From Candidatus Melainabacteria bacterium (lineage in GTDB: Bacteria; Cyanobacteriota; Vampirovibrionia; 2-02-FULL-35-15), in contig JACQBQ010000033.1 of assembly GCA_016201905.1 (NCBI GenBank), positions 1 through 34,382 of the forward strand: a stretch of DNA of 34,382 nucleotides. The letters run 5' to 3'. Position 1 is the stretch's first letter. Each line of letters starts with the position of its first letter. The translations under genes were made by a program, and so were the position numbers. Shown piece by piece: positions 34,101 through 34,382 of this stretch. The notes beneath the pieces were generated by a model. The model did no database searches, was not told where the DNA came from, and worked only from the letters and a program-made list of their open reading frames with translations.

Positions 34101-34382
34101 TTATAACAGCACATGTGTAGCGACCTGTCCATCAGGTTTAACAGCTGGCTATCCACCATCATATGGTAGTAATTACACCCCAATGTTAGCTTGTCTATGC
34201 CCAGATAAATCTTATCCAAATTATACTGGTCAGTGTGGGACTTCATCAAATTATTGTGCTCCAGCAATATCTACAACAACTGGTTGTACGTGTAATCCTG
34301 GTGGTGGTGCATATAATTTAAACGGATATTGTACCTGTCCAAGTGGTTCTAGCACAGCATATACAGCAGCAACTGGCTGTGG
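31150..34382 (+). CDS. Very large secreted cysteine-rich protein (3' end outside window)
   Basis: The frame is open from ATG 31150 to the last base: 1077 complete codons and no stop. Signal peptide: MKRPSTSLVLILILSLLL, cleavage near NNVFA (residue 26). Residues 27-327 contain no cysteine and look beta-rich, with a stretch like a carboxypeptidase-regulatory-type domain (SIEDLDGNTISDRTVATNADGIF). From Cys328 on the protein is densely cysteine-rich (more than 60 Cys by eye), in EGF/TIL-like patterns such as C-x-C-P-x-G, CPQG, CPEG and CPDG, with Tyr/Gly/Ser/Thr-Pro spacers. Five 7-residue repeats lie at about 850-884. No recognised catalytic domain. No Shine-Dalgarno precedes the ATG. Likely a disulfide-bonded surface or extracellular structural protein; role unknown. 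Confidence 0.85.
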   Translation, partial: MKRPSTSLVLILILSLLLTFSNNVFAAKKNTATTLRPIKAINSEGKTNIYGSVLDPSVNQIFLLLPSPLLNLIRKLGQQGLTVNLNSTNNSTSTFSVPPDAISIQNKMVNKKSGKYLVVNLYNLQTESGISVTPNALPSDNYKLRVTSTGFDATTDTFNYQTPTLIVGVVDSKNPGLVSIEDLDGNTISDRTVATNADGIFLTEVRANKISEEVVAKEQKKSNTKSIMLKNDTASNDNNGTENSTEKIKTGLIHAVVDKDLFAVVSLNNKVESNADKAIKPINVNEASTLTANLAKEYKPLAIEVTKEQENTSQESNNQQGEFTDFGCDIFQFSSQCSQGNEDSFASAGKDFKSFIQNTTCNFPGFDLIKSIISLVSDISAGKGYCEYVNREENNNKACTAYSEVLNNYKSNTTTKLPCPPDFCDEFKNIRPPKCFTPTDFCSEQTTNNLAQICNGPNCKQPPAPICVKKPKKDLFCARIGSDIDQSECSDINSINKDLSGWKVVTNSKGNAYCVPSIISPSTFSGQLKDATPEKIAEDCEVNACHKKCETDFSSSSLNYTSITNSSVYKCDVCDCHISCDIEAGRRFDCTNPGSKFYSIKCCSQNIIGTVSFGTGKKPASNDIRSCLCNNPNNFDDKGFAKQDAQISCSNKCPQGFIQDTQGNCACPQGQIQGLSGRCEISICPAYCKNIPLVRKVLEQQTGTSFGTYYPPYVPPYPTYGSTSPSFNNTTTGGSTSSTIPLECRPCIGSGVINTCPDGKVKDPYTGLCLPQAKCGSDQYADSDRICRCNSDGSIATSLGPEGCKKQFNTCTGNLVPNPNNGPDQPSCLCPEGLPYFYGGNCVIQCPALPTFASTSPTFGSTSYTYGSTSPTFASTSYTYGSTPSRIILHSHSRTSFRLNVPIPCGTSNNRVCASGEIPSTSNCSCASPGYVSGPNTPCQCPPAYSIAYSAQGCGNTSTTCPPPYVTNPNGNPPCKCPDATPVSYNSTCVATCPSGLTAGYPPSYGSNYTPMLACLCPDKSYPNYTGQCGTSSNYCAPAISTTTGCTCNPGGGAYNLNGYCTCPSGSSTAYTAATGC
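33697..33801 (+). repeat. Five in-frame 21-bp tandem repeats
   Basis: Units at 33697, 33718, 33739, 33760 and 33781 encode PTFASTS, PTFGSTS, YTYGSTS, PTFASTS and YTYGSTP. A related YGSTSPSF lies at about 33308. Codons differ between units, so the protein repeat is older or selected, rather than fresh DNA duplication. Confidence 0.85.

Noticed and set aside
32057-34120. Several short frames on both strands in the right-hand end
   Set aside because: They overlap the single open frame from 31150, which has a signal peptide and a consistent cysteine pattern.
1-34382. CRISPR arrays, insertion sequences, prophage or integrase genes
   Set aside because: No regularly spaced direct repeats, transposase or integrase motifs were seen.

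Overview
AT-rich bacterial chromosome segment (no phage, plasmid, IS or CRISPR signature) from a diderm. The outer-membrane evidence is an HME-RND efflux pair, a DUF2490-type beta-barrel protein and lipoproteins. NusB is about 220 residues with an N-terminal half ('AREIVILAMPQLPK') that resembles cyanobacterial NusB. DUF4388 and a csaB-tagA pair are also present, and no photosynthesis gene is seen. My inference is a non-photosynthetic Cyanobacteria-related lineage (Melainabacteria or Margulisbacteria type); this is not proven.

Layout. 1-931: two tandem terminators, then an unknown gene. 941-3541: nusB (-), a secreted Ig-like protein (+) and a small helical protein (-). 3791-5380: orphan Tat-type lipoprotein OppA (-). 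5485-6930: four small unknown genes (+), two of them possible divergent paralogues. 6944-7016: tRNA-Thr(CGT) (-). 7031-7714: divergent thymidylate kinase (-). 7797-9268: an unknown gene translationally coupled to hisA (+). 9442-9711: two tiny ORFs, the second a 20-residue Lys/Arg peptide with a strong Shine-Dalgarno, followed by a long perfect hairpin. 9811-11035: yggT-mraY (+). 11054-11728: DUF4388 protein (-). 11962-13806: csaB-tagA surface-polymer genes (+). 13772-15274: secD without secF (-). 15345-16694: transaldolase-rpe (+). 16696-24602: seven-gene minus-strand operon hyfB-C-E-F-G-I plus a YaaH-type transporter. 24779-29030: czcB-czcA efflux pair (-). 29154-29855: DUF2490 protein (+). 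29861-30928: corA (-). 31150 to the window end: a very large, secreted, cysteine-rich protein (+), open at the right edge.

How the genes work together. The hyf-like operon encodes the membrane arm (two antiporter-like subunits, a NuoH-like subunit and HyfE) and the peripheral hydrogenase-type dimer of a group 4 [NiFe]-hydrogenase-like complex. The small subunit has lost all four cysteines that normally hold the proximal [4Fe-4S] cluster, while the large subunit keeps both CxxC pairs. No ferredoxin-like subunit is encoded. With a putative acetate/proton carrier as last gene of the operon, this is the best candidate for an unusual system. Tal-rpe serve the pentose phosphate pathway. CsaB and TagA point to a pyruvylated ManNAc-type surface polymer. 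YggT, MraY and SecD belong to envelope biogenesis.

No gene-free stretch exceeds 300 bases. The larger gaps (3542-3790, 11729-11961, 30929-31149) show AT-rich DNA, and only the last holds convincing hairpins. Promoter calls are by eye and tentative.
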